A DNA stretch of 23,209 nt from CAIZGX01 sp964385405 (GTDB lineage Bacteria > Bacteroidota > Bacteroidia > Flavobacteriales_D > Sanyastnellaceae). Position 1 is the first letter of the stretch, and every line of letters starts with the position of its first letter. Of the stretch, positions 22,852 through 23,209 are shown in pieces. The stretch is taken from assembly GCA_964385405.1 (NCBI GenBank), contig CAYLOT010000029.1, positions 1 to 23,209 on the forward strand. The letters run 5' to 3'. The notes under the pieces are model-generated. The model searched no databases. It worked only from the letters and a program-made list of their open reading frames with translations, and was not told where the DNA came from. The position numbers were made by a program, and so were the translations under genes.

Positions 22852-22964
22852 GCCTCGGCATTCGTGCTTCGCACATTAGTCCGAAAGGCATTCGCCATCG
22901 GCATTCGTCTGAAAGACATTAGTGCTTCGCACATTCGGCCGCAGGACATTCGTATCTTTGATAC
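22852..22964. repeat. Micro-hairpin array 3 (ATTC/ATTA linkers) with promoter in last hairpin
   Basis: Eight short palindromes are separated by ATTC or ATTA, the reverse complements of the array 1 linkers. Units: GCC-TC-GGC (22852-22859), GTGC-TTC-GCAC (22864-22874), GTCCGAAAGGC (22879-22889, imperfect), GCC-ATC-GGC (22894-22902), GTCT-GAA-AGAC (22907-22917), GTGC-TTC-GCAC (22922-22932), GGCC-GCA-GGAC (22937-22947, one mismatch) and GTATC-TTT-GATAC (22952-22964, 5 bp perfect). The last unit contains the -7 word TATCTTTG and ends three bases before the ATG at 22968. Confidence 0.92.
22953..22960 (+). promoter_or_regulatory. -7 promoter element inside the last hairpin of array 3
   Basis: TATCTTTG is a perfect match to TAnnTTTG and ends seven bases before the ATG at 22968. 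It is formed by the arm and loop of the terminal array hairpin GTATC-TTT-GATAC. No -33 TTG is visible in the array upstream. Confidence 0.5.
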
Positions 22965-22967
22965 ATC

Positions 22968-23209
22968 ATGAACCCTCAAGTAGACATCATACTCGAAGAA
23001 GGCTGTGGCCGATGCAAACTCGTTGGCACTCCGCAATGCCGAATTATAATACGTAATGCCGAGATGCAAGCACTAAGAGAAATTGCATTGGAATCCGGAT
23101 TAGACGAAGAAGTGAAGTGGGGACTCCCAGCTTATACTTTCAAGAAGAAAAACATCTTCATGCTCGGAAGTTTCAAAGAATATTCAAGCATCATGTTTTT
23201 CAAAGGAGC
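22968..23209 (+). CDS. YdeI/DUF1801-like protein, 5' part (cut by window end)
   Basis: The first 80 residues are present; the frame is open to the window end. The sequence VDIILEEGCGRCKLVGTPQCR is followed by the YdeI-type core (LREIALESGLDEEVKWGLPAYTFKKKNIFMLGSFKEYSSIMFFKG). The EVKWG-x-PAYTF and FKEY-x-x-x-x-FFKG blocks are characteristic of the YdeI/DUF1801 (YjbR/CyaY-like fold) group. The N-terminal C-x-x-C...C cluster (C13, C16, C24) is a small addition seen in some Bacteroidota members and could bind metal, which is inference. The ATG at 22968 is preceded by a perfect -7 element in array 3. The function of the family is unclear. Confidence 0.82.
   Translation, partial: MNPQVDIILEEGCGRCKLVGTPQCRIIIRNAEMQALREIALESGLDEEVKWGLPAYTFKKKNIFMLGSFKEYSSIMFFKG

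Overview
The window reads as a piece of a Bacteroidota chromosome, most likely from a flavobacterium-like lineage. Four proteins end in type IX secretion (T9SS) sorting domains: two of the gliding-associated CHU_C (type B) form and two of the YPNPT (type A) form. Start codons generally lack Shine-Dalgarno sequences, and several genes carry the Bacteroidota -7 promoter word TAnnTTTG just before the start codon. I see no rRNA, tRNA, insertion sequence, phage gene or CRISPR array. Genes are tightly packed and no gap exceeds 300 bases.

Layout. 1-3677: biotin carboxylase subunit of an acyl-CoA carboxylase (+), overlapping tail-to-tail a DUF58/sirtuin pair (-), then a DUF2721 membrane protein (+). 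3787-9581: two large secreted T9SS type B proteins (-). 9705-11169: a terminator and two tandem FKBP-type prolyl isomerases (-). 11231-12541: two unrecognised exported proteins (+) with a terminator. 12573-15594: an outer-membrane barrel protein, a putative anti-sigma factor, an ECF sigma factor and a paralogue of the anti-sigma factor that lacks its cytoplasmic part (all -). 15694-18383: a Kelch-like secreted protein (+) and a ferritin-like/VIT iron transporter fusion (-), overlapping at their 3' ends. 18474-22800: a CotH-kinase protein, a lipoprotein and a DUF2490 barrel in an overlapping operon, then another lipoprotein. 22968-end: a YdeI/DUF1801-like protein cut by the window edge.

The most unusual content is not protein coding. 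Three intergenic stretches (3677-3771, 13655-13714, 22852-22964) are arrays of tiny hairpins. A constant 4-base linker alternates with an imperfectly repeated palindrome of 3-5 bp arms around a 3-base loop. Stem sequences change from unit to unit but both arms change together. Arrays 1 and 3 use the same linker in opposite orientations (GAAT/TAAT against ATTC/ATTA); array 2 uses CCTC. All three contain the hairpin core GCGAAGC on one strand or the other, a sequence known from in vitro work as an exceptionally stable DNA mini-hairpin. In array 3 the last hairpin contains a perfect TAnnTTTG promoter word and stops three bases before a start codon. I do not recognise this as a named repeat family.

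The second system of interest is the sigma locus, where a membrane protein carrying a probable sigma-binding head and a headless paralogue flank one ECF sigma gene.
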